From the NCBI GenBank assembly GCA_029204225.1, contig MU835334.1, positions 1 through 39,935 of the forward strand: a stretch of 39,935 bases of DNA, written 5' to 3'. The translations under genes and the position numbers were made by a program. Below the pieces are notes generated by a model. That model worked only from the letters and a program-made list of their open reading frames with translations. It did not search any database and was not told where the DNA came from. The DNA comes from Diphasiastrum complanatum. Lineage: Eukaryota; Streptophyta; Lycopodiopsida; Lycopodiales; Lycopodiaceae. Of the stretch, positions 1 through 10,190 are shown piece by piece (the first letter of the stretch is position 1; each line of letters opens with the position of its first letter).

Positions 1-16
1 ATCTCACAATTTTCTC

Positions 17-320
17 ACGATGTAAAGATTTCATCTTGGAGATCCTAGATTGCTCCCATCCTAAATGCAAGCTCGACCAACAACTCATATTTCCTCAGGG
101 CTTCAGAGTCTTTGGTCTCATCAAAAACTAAGCCAATCTCTCTACAACACTGGATTCACAGTTCAAGTATGACCCGGTCATGAGTTTTTAAAAGATCAAG
201 ATATTTGTTATGGAAAAACATTATTTTGTGGATGAATGACATGTTTGAGCGGTGAAACCCTGCATAGATTATGTATTCAATGGTCTTGAAATATGCGGAG
301 TCGGGGTATTCTCTTACCAA
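17..320 (-). pseudogene. Unidentified minus-strand pseudogene fragment
   Basis: One minus-strand frame reads as protein-like sequence from about 320 down to 17, with stretches such as REYPDSAYFKTIEYIIYAGF and RKYELLVELAFRMGAI, broken by about three stop codons. It is rich in hydrophobic, aromatic and charged residues as a real helical domain would be. I do not recognise the family. It lies directly upstream of the truncated edge of copia fragment A and on the same strand as the coiled-coil pseudogene at 3451-3984, so the two may be parts of one decayed gene split by element A; that link is inference only. Confidence 0.25.
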
Positions 321-419
321 CTCTCATCTTGCTTCTGTAGAGTGGCATCCCCCGATAACAAAATATCGATACTCATTTATCATCCCGCTTTTGAATACGA
401 ATTTCTTGCTGCACTATGA

Positions 420-1030
420 GTGAATTGGGAATATTGGGCAGAGAGATGCATTGGCAACAAAGTGAAGCAGATCAAGATAGATCAAGGTGGAGAATACATC
501 TCGAATTGCTTCACTGACTTCTGCAATGATCGTGATATCATTCACAGAAGGACTACATCTTACACACCGCAGCACAATGATGTTGTAGAAAGAAAGAATA
601 GAACTCTAATGGAAGCTGCCAGATGCATGATGGCCTACTCAAAAGTTCCAAGGATACGGTTGAAGCAGTAGCTAAAACTGCTTACATTCAATAGGACAGG
701 AAAGTCTGGTGTTCCTCACACGACACCACACGAACTATGGTGGGGTAGAAAACCCAATCTGGCTCACATCAGAATCTTTGGCTGTGTAGCTTATGCACAT
801 ATTCCTGATAAGCTTCGAAAGAAGCTTGATGAGAAAGCTAAACAGGGATATCTTGTAGGATATCACAATAACTCGTCATACTACAGAGTCTACATGCCAG
901 AGACGAACACTATGAAGACAGTCAAAGATGTCAAGTTTGATGAGAATAGAATGATGACCAACGATGATCTTGTCAGCTATGAAGTTCTTGAAAGACAGTA
1001 CTATGATCTGCCAACTATGACAGAGGGAGC
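420..1030 (+). pseudogene. Copia integrase core, C-terminal half (fragment A)
   Basis: The first frame (420-671) carries the second catalytic aspartate in IDQGGEY and the third catalytic glutamate in VVERKNRTLMEAARCM, in place of the usual NGVAERKNR. The frame is then lost and resumes in another frame from about 697, with PHELWWGRKPNLAHIRIFGC and KKLDEKAKQGYLVGY, the conserved region after the copia integrase core. The first catalytic aspartate and the HHCC zinc-binding module are missing. The homologous segment in copy D (26.2-26.9 kb) shows what has been lost. Confidence 0.8.
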
Positions 1031-1296
1031 AGAGGATGAACATGAAGACAAAAATGTTCGAGTCACTTCACATTTGACTGATGAATCAGAAGACGAAAGA
1101 TTCAAGAGACAGCCTTCTGCTACAGTACTTGTAACCGAGATGGTTCTGGACCTAGTAGAGCAGACAAAGAAAAAGACATTGCAGTTCCAGGAGGATCTCC
1201 TAGAAGGTCGACAAGACAACGAAGAGCACCAGCAAGATATGTGCCAGGCAACTCTACTTCTATATCAGAAGAGTTATGTGGATTCAGTGACGAACC

Positions 1297-1578
1297 ATAG
1301 ACATTCGATGAGGCAATTGAATTTCCAAAGAAGGACAAATGGATCCAAGCCATGAATGAGGAGATGGAATCCATGAGGAAGAATCAGGTATGGATGTTGC
1401 AGCCATTACCAGATAGGTGAAAGGCTATAAAATACAAATGGGTATACAAGCTATAGTATCGACCAGATGGAGATGTCTCAAAGTATAAGGCAAACCTTGT
1501 AGTGAAGGGACTCTCTCATAGATATGGTATTGACTATTCTGAGACCTTCTCTTCTGTCATGAAACAAAAATTGTTCGA
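1297..1578 (+). pseudogene. Copia reverse transcriptase, N-terminal part (fragment A)
   Basis: Reads FDEAIEFPKKDKWIQAMNEE then KWVYKL, DGDVSKYKANLV and GIDYSETFSSVMK in a single series of neighbouring frames. These are the typical opening motifs of copia RT (KWIQAMNEEM, KWVYK.K...G...KYKARLVAKGF, DYxETFSPV). In-frame stops occur (for example after KWVYKL). The RT palm, including the YVDD active site, is absent, so the enzyme is dead. Confidence 0.75.
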
Positions 1579-1799
1579 GGGAATGAAGAAGAGAGAGAAT
1601 TGATGTAGCCCACACCATATAGGAAACTAATAAGATCGTTGATGTACCTTGCAGATAACACACGTTGACGTTGCTTATGCAGTATTTAGGATGAGCCAAT
1701 TTTGCATGAATTCAGACTCGCGACACATTGGAATATTGCAAAACTAATTTTGCAATAGGCTTCAATTAACAAAAGATTTTGGTTTGTGTTATTGTCGTG

Positions 1800-2409
1800 A
1801 TGCAGGATTCCAGATGCTTTCCTATAGTGATGCTAGCTGGGCATCCCTCAAGGACGATTGCAAAAGTGTCTCAAGAGGATGCACCATTGCGTCAGGTGTA
1901 GGAATTCTTTGGGTCAGCAAGAAGCAGACCATTGTGGCTTAGTCATCCTACGAAACAGAGTATGTCTCAGCAACAAAGATGGCCAACGAAATTATTTGGC
2001 TCAAACAGTTTCTTGATGAACTGGGCGAAACAAGGAATGAACCTCTGGTTTTGCAGATGGACAACACATCTACTATACATTTGACATAGACCCTATGTTT
2101 CACTCAAGGTCGAAACACATTGCGATCAAGTACCACTTGATAAGGGATCTGATTGGCAAGAAGATGTTGCAAACTACCTTCATTGCAACAAAGGAGATGG
2201 TAGCTAACATTTTCACAAAGGACAAAGGTATATTCGAGAAACAGAGGAGCAGTCTTGGAGTCATCAAGATATCATGCTTTGAGAGAGAGCTGAAAAAACA
2301 ACACGTTTCTATTGGCAAAGCTTTGCTAGCTGTCAATCCTGAACTTTTGACAAAAGATGACATGACACGACTCAACACAATACGACATGACACGAAATCA
2401 GTCGTGTAA
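1800..2409 (+). pseudogene. Copia RNase H and pol C-terminal tail (fragment A)
   Basis: The first part reads SYSDASWASLKDDCKSVSRG, GILWVSKKQTIVA, a stop, then SSYETEYVSATKMANEIIWL, matching the copia RNase H pattern (YSDADWA, SCKSTSG, SSxEAEY). It continues with HSRSKHIAIKYHLIRD and ATKEMVANIFTK, the usual last motifs of copia pol. The tail from about 2280 contains KKQHVSIGKALLAVNPE, which is matched by KKQNVSVSKALLALDS in copies D and E at 25.16 and 30.05 kb. At least one stop and one small frame break are present. Confidence 0.8.
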
Positions 2410-2960
2410 GAAGATCAGCCAAGTACCAAGGGGTACAAATATTTGATCAGATATCATGACATCAGCAAAAGTACTCTAGATCATGGCTAATATGCCACTC
2501 TTGTAATTCGTGATTAGTTGTAGATGTTTAATATTTCTAATTTGGAAGCTACACGATGCGACACGAAAAAGTTCGCTACTTTCTGTTTGATGCATAATAC
2601 AAAAGAAGACAAAAACTAAAAAAAAAGACGAAAAAATACAGAATACATGTCCGCCTGTGAGCAAGACAATTTTGTAGAGGATCTGTAGATCCAGAAGTTC
2701 GCTAGTAAGCAAGACTATTATTCATGAGAGAACTGTATTTCTCTCACGCCAATGCACTATGAAAATAATAGACAGTATTTTAGTTGTTATGCACATATTA
2801 TTCTGTATGATTGTATGATCTCAAATGTATTTTTTGTCTACTACAATTCATGTATCTGATTCACTTGTTTATTCAATTCTTTACTTGGTATATTAATCTG
2901 TTAACGTTGATCAGTAGTGTCTGTCTACACTCTGAAGATAGCCGATAGTGACTAGCAATC
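2410..2960 (+). repeat. LTR-like block of fragment A
   Basis: Follows directly after the pol tail, as a 3' LTR should. It shares blocks with the LTRs of copies D and E: GCTAGTAAGCAAGAC at 2701, a TCTCTCACG segment, and AGTGTCTGTCTACACT at 2915-2930. Similarity fades after about 2950, so the right edge is uncertain and I cannot see a clean TG...CA pair. Confidence 0.55.
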
Positions 2961-3450
2961 ATATTTGAATTTTTGACAAACTGATTTTATTCGCGAGTGC
3001 TTTCGCTTCGTGCTTCACTTCACGATTACTTGGCTATAAGCGTAAATCAATTTCAGAGCTCACTTAAGTTTTGTTTCGTTTTGTTTTGTTTCGTCTTGTT
3101 TCATTTCGTCTCGTCTTGTCTTGTTACAGAGCTTGATTGATCTTTTCGCAAATGCTTACGCTTCAATTCGTTTGTGTCGTATTGCAATCTTTATGCATCC
3201 AGCATAAATCAATGTTAGAGCTCATTTAAGCTTCGCTTAGCTTTGCTTTGCTTCGTTTCGTTTTCGTCTAGATTTCGTCTCGTTTCGTTTTGTTGTGTTA
3301 CAGAGCCTGATTGATCCAACACAAATTATTCTCGAACAGAAATAATTCGAGTTTCGCGAAAGTGTTCGCGAATTGTTTGAGATTTTTATCAGTTTCTCAC
3401 CAAAGTTCTAACTGAGATTTGCATATCAGACCCAACCACCCCTCAAGAAT
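2961..3450. other. Stretch without genes; pyrimidine-rich duplicated spacer
   Basis: No coding frame. The main content is a direct duplication of a T-rich segment (3040-3143 and 3202-3316) with many variants of TTTCGTTTTG. Outside that I see only AT-rich sequence. Confidence 0.6.
3040..3316 (+). repeat. Diverged tandem duplication with TTTCGTTTTG tracts
   Basis: Unit 1 (3040-3143) starts GCGTAAATCAATTTCAGAGC and ends TTACAGAGCTTGATTGATC. Unit 2 (3202-3316) starts GCATAAATCAATGTTAGAGC and ends TTACAGAGCCTGATTGATC. Between these anchors each unit holds a run of pentamer-like TTTCG, TTTTG and TCTCG variants. The offset is 162 bp, with a shared spacer rich in TTCG words. It could be the untranslated leader or LTR region of a retroelement. 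Confidence 0.7.
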
Positions 3451-3984
3451 TCATACAGATGTTGCTGTAAAAAAATTTTGAATCTGTGCCTCGATGGTGA
3501 CCGGTTTCTGAAACAATAGGACGGCCTTAATTGTAGATGGCCCTGAGTCTCTGGCTTGAGAAGTGATGGTTGCTTCTTCTTCTATCCCTTGATCCATGCT
3601 TTATATCCGCTTGACCCTGATTGTGATGCGATGGCGAGAAAGTTGGCATTGGTACAAAATCTGAACGGTGGTTTTTTTATAGTCTTTTACGATAGCTTTT
3701 TTCTTTGCCAATTCAATTGATGTTGTTTCTTTGAATCGATCAAATCTGTCCTGGAAGTCGGACAATGCCTGTCGATAGGTCTCAACCTTCCTAAAGAGAT
3801 AATTGGTCTCTTCTTCGGGCACATGACTGTCTAGTGCTTGTGCATAGAGCATGTTGTCACGCTCTGTAGCTGTGGAATCTAGTTCGCCAAGGATCCTTTC
3901 TTTGTCAAGGTTGGCCATTTCTAGTTGTCCTTGCAATAACAAAACTTCTCGCTTGACATCCTGAACGGCTTTATCAACCTGATC
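3451..3984 (-). pseudogene. Unidentified coiled-coil protein, pseudogene
   Basis: A minus-strand frame of 178 codons, open except for one internal TAA at 3601-3603. The first half is a strongly charged heptad-like helix (for example KREVLLLQGQLEMANLDKER, then RKVETYRQALSDFQDRFDRF), typical of a coiled coil. After the internal stop the same frame continues with SMDQGIEEEATITSQARDS and a short hydrophobic tail. I do not recognise the family; a retroelement structural protein or a decayed host gene are both possible. No upstream start codon is clear. Confidence 0.35.
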
Positions 3985-4210
3985 CTACGCAATAATCATG
4001 TTGCTTGGAAATCTTTAGATCTCTATTCAACTGGATGAGTTTTTGGCTGATCAGAGTGTTTTTTTATCCCAAATCAAAGATTCTCTTCTCCATGGTGGTC
4101 TTCTAATCAAAATTGTCTGGATCATTTGTCCAAGGTGTGAATGGATTCCAAGGACATCACCCCAAGGGTGTGGTTGTGGTAGCAGCAGCAGCAAGAGGAA
4201 TGCTAGATCT

Positions 4211-4946
4211 TGTGAAGAATTGAAAAAGATTATCTATGTTAGATATAGGGGTCTTATGTTTTTTACATCAAGCATCTAGGTGTAGGATGTTGATAGGAAT
4301 AAATTTGGCATAAATGGCAAATTATGCATTTCCACTTGTAATGTCACTATTGAGACAAAATAGAGTAAGAGGCTAAACACGTGCCAATTAGAGTGTAGAC
4401 AAGTGTAAAGCCTTTGTTTGATGAATTCCAAGAGGTCCAATAGGATTTAGAGGTGGAATCTTGTGAGGTCCAATAGGAAATTGAGGTGTACTTGAATATA
4501 GTCCAATAGAATTAAGAGGTGCATGGATCAATGGTCCAATAGGATCAAGAGGTGACAAAGTATGGTCCAATCATAGTTAAGCATAGTGGTAGCTCGTGGA
4601 CCTACTAGTATCATTGTACTCCTCATTTTGGATCTAATTGATTTGGTGATTTCATGGATTTTGTGAGTTATTGAATTTCTAGCTTTCTCTCTCTACCCGA
4701 GAGCTCATGATGTTTTCTCTCTCTCTACCCGAGGAGAGCAGCTTGTTTTTACTTAGATTATTTCTTGAATACTTCCCACACGTGTGAGTGAGAGTTGGAA
4801 GTGATTGAATGCATGTAGTAGTGTGTTTTTGCCATAGAATCAAAGACAGATCTTGAATCTCAATCTAGTCTTGATCTTGGTGCATCTACACACCTTAGGA
4901 GACACAAGTACATGTAGTGGACAATCCACACATGTGAAATTCAACA
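4211..4946 (+). repeat. Left LTR of element B
   Basis: Begins TGTGAAGAATTG and ends TTCAACA directly before the primer site, 736 bp. The same start recurs at 9705. It holds two palindromic sites, ACACGTGT at 4778 and a related ACATGTG near 4929, and several short repeats of the form GGTCCAATAG between 4435 and 4570. CT-rich tracts (TCTCTCTACCCGAG) occur twice at about 4688 and 4716. Confidence 0.92.
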
Positions 4947-4958
4947 TGGTATCAGAGC
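4947..4958 (+). promoter_or_regulatory. Primer binding site (initiator Met tRNA) of element B
   Basis: TGGTATCAGAGC directly follows the left LTR. This is the usual plant copia primer site, complementary to the 3' end of initiator methionine tRNA. Confidence 0.95.
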
Positions 4959-5701
4959 CTACCTAAGGTTACCATGCATTTTGATTCATCTAAGTGAAAA
5001 ATTTTCATCAATCTTGAGCTAGAAGTTGTCAAGGCCCATTTTCCTATCTATCTTGGTCAATCTTGGATCAAAAGAGATCAAAAGGACATTGATTGGGTCT
5101 GACCTGGTACTGTACAAAATCAGGTGCTCAGACACGTGTGAGGAACATCCAATTTCAGTTTGGAAGTTCTCTCTCATGCTTGATCCATTTATCTTGCTTG
5201 ATAGCTTGTTTTGAAGCTATTTTTGTCTAGTTTTTGATGCAATCAGTTTCATTCCATTTGGTTGAGCCAATCAAAAGTTATAAGCTTTTGAAGAGGGTTA
5301 GGTAGGGCACCTAGACCTGAGTGGACACATTTGGTTTGGTCAAGAGATTGCTTGTTTGATCCAAAATCACAGTTGAATCTTACCAATCTCATCTACATGT
5401 GATCTAGGCATTGTTTTGAGATCCTAGCCATTTTGTTTCATGCAATATCATTGTATTTGAGTCAAATTTGGTTTCTTAGTGTATTTCACACGTGCTAAGA
5501 GTGTTTGATCCTAACTTTGCCTATACTCCATCATTTGATGTGAAATAGATCTTGTTTTAGAGAGGTTTGTGTAGCTAGTGAGAATCAATTCACAAATAGT
5601 TGCAAGATCTTTCATAGGAAGAGATTGTACTCTATTATTGGATCCTATTGAGAGTGTGTAGCAACATTTATTGTTCATCATTTGAGTTTTCTTCACTTCA
5701 A
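4959..5701 (+). other. Untranslated leader of element B
   Basis: No protein-coding frame of note lies between primer site and gag. It contains one full ACACGTGT at 5132 and a half-matching CACACGTGC near 5485. Part of it (about 5355-5400) matches the leader of element C near 15960. Confidence 0.7.
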
Positions 5702-6241
5702 ATGTCCTCAATGGGTTCATCCTTGTTGGAACCAGGTGAAAGATTGACCACTTCAAATTATTCAATTTGGAAAATGAGGATGGAGTCCATCTTGATCCTT
5801 CAAGACGTGATGGACATAGTTCTTGGCCTTGAAGAAGAACCACAAGTTCTTCAAGAGGTTCAAAAATACAAAAAGAGAGCTAGGATGGCTCTCCACTACA
5901 ATAAGATGAATGTTTCCAATGAGATATTGAGGGAGATAGGTGCTTGTACAACAGCCAAAGAAGCTTGGGATTGTCTCAAGACTATCTATGAGGCTAAGAA
6001 TACTTCTAGGCTTCTCACTCTTAGGAATCAAATCTTTCAAAGTAGCCAAAAGAGTGATGAGAGTGCATCTAGTTATGTTTTGAGAGTAAAAGATATTCAT
6101 AGAGAACTTGCTTGTATTGGTGATTCCATCAATCGAAATGAGCTCGTTCAAGTCATTCTCAATGGATTGAGAAGTGAATTTGATAAACTTGTCCAATCAT
6201 ATGCCATTAAGGAGGAGCTACCAAGTTTGGAGGCTTGGTAG
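5702..6241 (+). pseudogene. Gag, N-terminal part (element B)
   Basis: ATG at 5702 was chosen because it matches the start of the homologous gag in C (16338) and opens with MSSMGSSLLEPGERL. It encodes 179 codons of the copia gag domain, with the hallmark TTSNYSIWKMRMES, the AWDCLKTIYEAKN motif and EYVLRVKD-like helix SSYVLRVKDIHREL. It ends at an in-frame TAG (6239-6241). The same frame continues after the stop to the zinc knuckle and pol. The stop lies in the right arm of a perfect 15-bp inverted repeat (6211-6248) that C lacks, so it appears to be a lesion rather than a natural gag terminator. Confidence 0.9.
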
Positions 6242-6248
6242 CTCCTCC
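6211..6248 (+). repeat. Perfect 15-bp inverted repeat with 8-base loop
   Basis: GGAGGAGCTACCAAG (6211-6225) is the exact reverse complement of CTTGGTAGCTCCTCC (6234-6248), with loop TTTGGAGG. It lies inside gag and supplies the TAG stop. Confidence 0.95.
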
Positions 6249-8626
6249 AAAGTGTGCTAATTTCGGAAGAATCAAGACAAGAGTACAAGCTCTTGAGGAT
6301 GGACAAGCTTTCTCTCACTCATAATGATGGCAAAGCTCTCTTTGCCAAGGATAAGCACAAAGGGAGGAGCAAGAACCAACATCAACAATCCTCAAGCAAG
6401 GACAAAGTCAAATCCAATGACAAAGATGAGGAGGAAGATGATTCCTCTAATGCTTCATCATCCAAGCTCAAGAAGAAGAAGAAGTGCTTTTACTGTGGCA
6501 AGAAAGGTCATTATGCCACCAATTGCTTCAAGAAGAAGAATCAACTCAAGCAAGCCAACATTACCAATGAGAAGGAAGATACTATTGCAAGTGATGGAGA
6601 TGGATCTCTTATGGTCTCTAGTTTCTCATCTACTCCTTTCAAGAAGGACGGCCTATGGTATATTGATAGTGGAGCCTCTTCACATATGTGTAGCTCCAAG
6701 GACTCTTTCTCTTCTATTGCACCTTATGATGGAGTCAAGAAATCAATATACACTGCAAATGATTTTGAATGTCCTATTGAAGGCATAGGGAACATTCCCT
6801 TGAAGCTTGCATCCTCTAAAGTTCTTTCTCTCTCTAAAGTTCTTTATGTACCTAAGCTTACCAAGAAACTTATTAGTGTTGGCCAATTTCTTGATAATGG
6901 CCTTGATGTAAAATTCAATGTTGATACTTGCACTATCAAGAAGAATAATGAGATACTTGCATTAGGATCTAGATTTGGTGGCATCTATAAACTAGATCCA
7001 AATGAGTATGTGAATGCTTGTAATGTCGCTCTTGTGAACAAGCTCTCTATGGAGGAATTATGGCATAGGAGGTTGGGACATCCCAACTACAAATCCATGC
7101 TCTCTATGATCAAAGAAGCCAAAGCTGTTGGCTTGCCAAAGTCACTCTCCAAGAAGATCAAGCCTTGTGAGGCTTGTGCTATTGCTAAATCTCACAAAAA
7201 GCCATTTACAAGATCTTTCATCAAAAGCAAGCATCCTTTGGAGTTAATCCACTCGGATGTGCATTTCTCATCAACTACAAGCAAGGGAGGAGCCACTTGT
7301 TTTGTTACTTTCATTGATGATTACACAAGATTCACTTGGATATATCTTCTTGCTTCTAAATCTATGGTGTTTGATCATTTCATTATTTTCAAAGCTTATG
7401 TAGAGAAGCAATTCTCATTCAAGATTAAAGCTCTTAGAAGTGATGGAGGTGGTGAATATATCTCCAATAAATTTCAAGATTTTTGTGAGCTTGAAGGCAT
7501 TAAAAGAGAGTTTTCTTGTGCCTACTCTCCATCTCAAAATGGAGTGGCCGAGAGAAAGAATAGATCTCTATGTGAATGTGCAAAATCTATGAGAATTGAG
7601 GCATCTTTGCCCAAAGATTTTTGGGGAGAAGCCATTAATTGTGCAAATTATCTTTGTAATAGGCTTCCACATATAGCTCTTGGAGGAAAGTCACCATATG
7701 AAATCTTATTTTTGAATAAGCCTAAGGTTGATCACCTTAGATTTTCTGGATGCTTATGCTTTGTCCATATTCCTTTGGAAACAAGGAAGAAGGAAGATCC
7801 TAGTGCATGCAAAGGGATCATGGTTGGATACTCATCCACCAAGAAGGCCTATAGAGTCTTTATACTCTCTACTTCTCAAGTTATTGAAAGTAGAGATGTT
7901 GTCTTTCATGAAGATCAACACTCATCTTTTGAAGAGGCCGAGATCAAGAAATCTATGGATGCATCATCAATTATTGATTTTGAAGACAATCATGATGTGA
8001 TGGGATCGAGATTTGAAGAAGACTCTCCTCGGATTTTTTCACCAAGAAGATCCATGAGAGATAGATCCGAGCCTAAGAGGCTCTCATATGTTGACAAAGG
8101 CAAACAAGTGGATCTTTATTCCACTAATTATGTTTTTTATGTCTCTCATGAAGAGCCAAAGAATGTACAAGAGGCACTCAATACCAAGGAGTGGTATATG
8201 AAGCAAGAGTATCATGCATTGATCACCAACAATACTTGGGAGCTTGTGGATCCTCCATCCAACAAGCATGTGATTGGTTGCAAGTGGGTATTTCGAATCA
8301 AGTTCAATCATGATGGCACCATCAACAAGCATAAAGCAAGATTATGTGCCAAAGGATTTGCTCAAATCCATGGTCTTGATTATGAGGAGACCTTTGCACC
8401 CGTTGCAAAGATGGTGACAATAAGAATTCTTATTTCTCTTGCTTGTTTTTTCAAGTGGAAGGTGTTACAATTAGATGTATCCAATGCTTTTCTAAATGCT
8501 TATCTTGAGGAGGAAATCTATATGGAACAACCTCAAGGATTCATCAAAGATGAGTCCAAAGTGTGTTTGCTCTTCAAAAGTCTTTATGGACTCAAGCAAG
8601 CACCAATATCATGGTACAAGACTTAA
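6242..8626 (+). pseudogene. Gag zinc knuckle, protease, integrase, start of RT (element B)
   Basis: Open for 790 codons from 6254 in the gag frame. In order: zinc knuckle CFYCGKKGHYATNC at 6485-6526; aspartic protease with DSGASSHM (D at residue 138); integrase zinc-binding WHRRLGHPN and CEAC (residues 270-308); catalytic triad D335 (HSDV), D397 (RSDGGGEY) and E433 (NGVAERKNR), the last two spaced by 35; then RT beginning with KWVFRIKFNHDGTI, DYEETFAPVAKM and LDVSNAFLNAYLEEEIYM. It stops at 8624 just after LKQAPISWYKT, where related elements continue; a one-base loss moves the rest into another frame. All visible catalytic residues to this point are intact, so the lesions may be fairly recent. 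Confidence 0.95.
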
Positions 8627-9686
8627 TTCTTTTCTTATCTCACTAGGATTTACTCTTAGTGACTAAGATCCTTCCATGTATCTAAAGTTTGTTGATAGCA
8701 ATATTGTCATTCTTCTAATTTATGTTGATGACATTATTCTTTGTGGAAGTTGTATCAAGCTAGTTGATGAAACCAAGCTAGCACTTGGATGTGAGTTTGA
8801 AATGCAAGATCTAGGAGAGATGCATAACATCCTAGGCCTAGAGATTGATTTTTAAGAAAATCATGTCTTTACATGCCAATCTAGATATGCTCACTCTATG
8901 TTGAAAAAATTTCATATGGAAAATTCTAAGAGCATAGATACTCCAATGGAGCAAATTGTAAAAGATCCTAATAAAGGTGATGAAAGATCCTTTGAGGACA
9001 TCACACTTTTTAGGAGTCTTGTAGGCTCCTTGATTTGGCTTACCATTACTAGGCCCGATCTAAGTTTTTGTGTGCACAAATTGAGTCAATTTATGCAAGA
9101 TCCTAAGATCCATCATTGGAAGATGGCCAAGAGGATTCTAAGATATGTATCTTCATCTTGTGATTATGGTCTACTCTATAAAAGTGAAGATCTATCCATT
9201 ATTGGCTACTCAGATTCGGACTTTGCAAGTGACAAGATGGATCGAAAGTCTATTAGTGCATACACTATCTTTATTGGAGGCAATCTAATATCTTGGCTTT
9301 CCGAAAAGCAAGATACTATATCTCTCTCTTCATGTGAGGCCGAGTACAAAGCACTCACTACGACTACCAAAGAAGTGCTTTGGATCAAGAGGTTATTAAT
9401 GGAGCTAAAGTGCATCAAGGAGGATGATCTACCAATGATCAAGTGTGATAACATCTCGGCCCAAGTTCTTGCCAATAATCTCATATTTCATGCAAGAAGC
9501 AAGCACATAGAAGTGGCACACCATTTTGTCAGAGAAAAGCTTATTGGAGGAGAAATCTATTAGGAGCATGTCAACTCGTCCTCTTGTATTGCCGATCTAC
9601 TCACCAAGCCTTTGAGCAAAAATGCTTTCATCAAGCATAGATCTAATCTTGGAGTTATATCAAGATTAATGCTCAAATCTTCATAG
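8627..9686 (+). pseudogene. RT palm and RNase H (element B)
   Basis: Continues RT in a shifted frame: YVDDIILCG with the catalytic YVDD at 8721-8732, then DLGEMHNILGLEIDF and a stop. The open part 8898-9563 holds RNase H: GYSDSDFASDKMDRKS, SWLSEKQDTISLSSCEAEY and HARSKHIEVAHHFVRE, which keep the acidic active-site residues. A TAG at 9561 interrupts the last stretch, which carries on with SSCIADLLTKPLSKNAF to about 9686. At least three stops and the upstream frameshift make it non-functional. Confidence 0.92.
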
Positions 9687-9696
9687 ATAATTTTTT

Positions 9697-9704
9697 AGGA
9701 GGAG
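9697..9704 (+). promoter_or_regulatory. Polypurine tract of element B
   Basis: AGGAGGAG directly abuts the right LTR and is preceded by a T run, the normal place and form for the plus-strand primer. Confidence 0.9.
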
Positions 9705-10190
9705 TGTGAAGAATTGAAAAAGATTATCTATGTTAGATATAGGGGTCTTATGTTTTTTACATCAAGCATCTAGGTGTAGGATGTTGATAGGAATAAATTT
9801 GGCATAGATGGCAAATTATGCATTTTCACTTGTAATGCCACTATTGAGCCAAAATAGAGTAAGAGGCTGAACACGTGCCAATTAGAGTGTAGACAAGTGT
9901 AAAGCTTCTGTTTGATGAATTCCAAGAGGTCCAATAGGATTTAGAGGTGGAACCTTGTGAGGTCCAATAGGAAATTGAGGTGTGCTTGAATATAGTCCAA
10001 TAGAATTTTTGAATACTTCCCACACGTGTGAGTGAGAGTTGGAAGTGATTGAATGCATGTAGTAGTGTGTTTTTGCCATAAGGTCTAAGATTGATCTTGA
10101 ATCTCAATCTAGTCTTGATCTCGGTGCATCTACACACCTTAGGAGATCACAAGTACATGTTGTGGACAATCCACACGTGTGAATTCAACG
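9705..10190 (+). repeat. Right LTR of element B, internally deleted
   Basis: Matches the left LTR from TGTGAAGAATTG to the terminal GAATTCAAC, but is 486 bp instead of 736 bp. The missing part corresponds to about 4514-4761 of the left LTR: TCCAATAGAATT is joined directly to TTGAATACTTCC. It keeps ACACGTGT at 10022 and 10173. The final CA has become CG. Confidence 0.92.

Larger units (their letters stand above)
420..2960 (+). mobile_element. Decayed Ty1/copia retrotransposon fragment A
   Basis: Plus-strand remains of a copia element in the order integrase, RT start, RNase H, pol tail, LTR-like block. Gag, protease, the integrase zinc-binding part and any 5' LTR are absent, so the element is truncated at about 420. 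The palm part of RT with its YVDD motif is also missing: the text jumps from the RT finger region at about 1570 to RNase H at about 1800. It belongs to the same family as copies D and E at 25.1-33.1 kb, since the integrase, the pol tail and LTR blocks match closely. Frameshifts and stops mean it cannot be active. Confidence 0.85.
4211..10190 (+). mobile_element. Ty1/copia LTR retrotransposon B, nearly complete
   Basis: Full copia order on the plus strand: LTR 4211-4946, primer site at 4947, leader, gag from 5702, zinc knuckle, protease, integrase, RT, RNase H to 9686, polypurine tract, LTR 9705-10190. The coding region is one original frame interrupted by an in-frame TAG at 6239, a frameshift near 8620 and later stops, so the copy is not autonomous. 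The five bases before the left LTR (GATCT) do not match those after the right LTR (ATTAG), so no target duplication is seen. The clade is not settled; the gag-pol resembles the widespread plant group that includes TNT1-94-like elements. Confidence 0.95.

Noticed and set aside
6239-6241. Programmed TAG readthrough between gag and pol of element B
   Set aside because: The related element C has no stop at this place, the context after TAG is CTCCTC rather than a known readthrough signal, and the stop lies in a palindrome private to B.
6324-6788. Second frame inside gag-pol of element B
   Set aside because: Shadow of the zinc-knuckle and protease frame, lysine/arginine-rich only because of AAG codons read in another frame.
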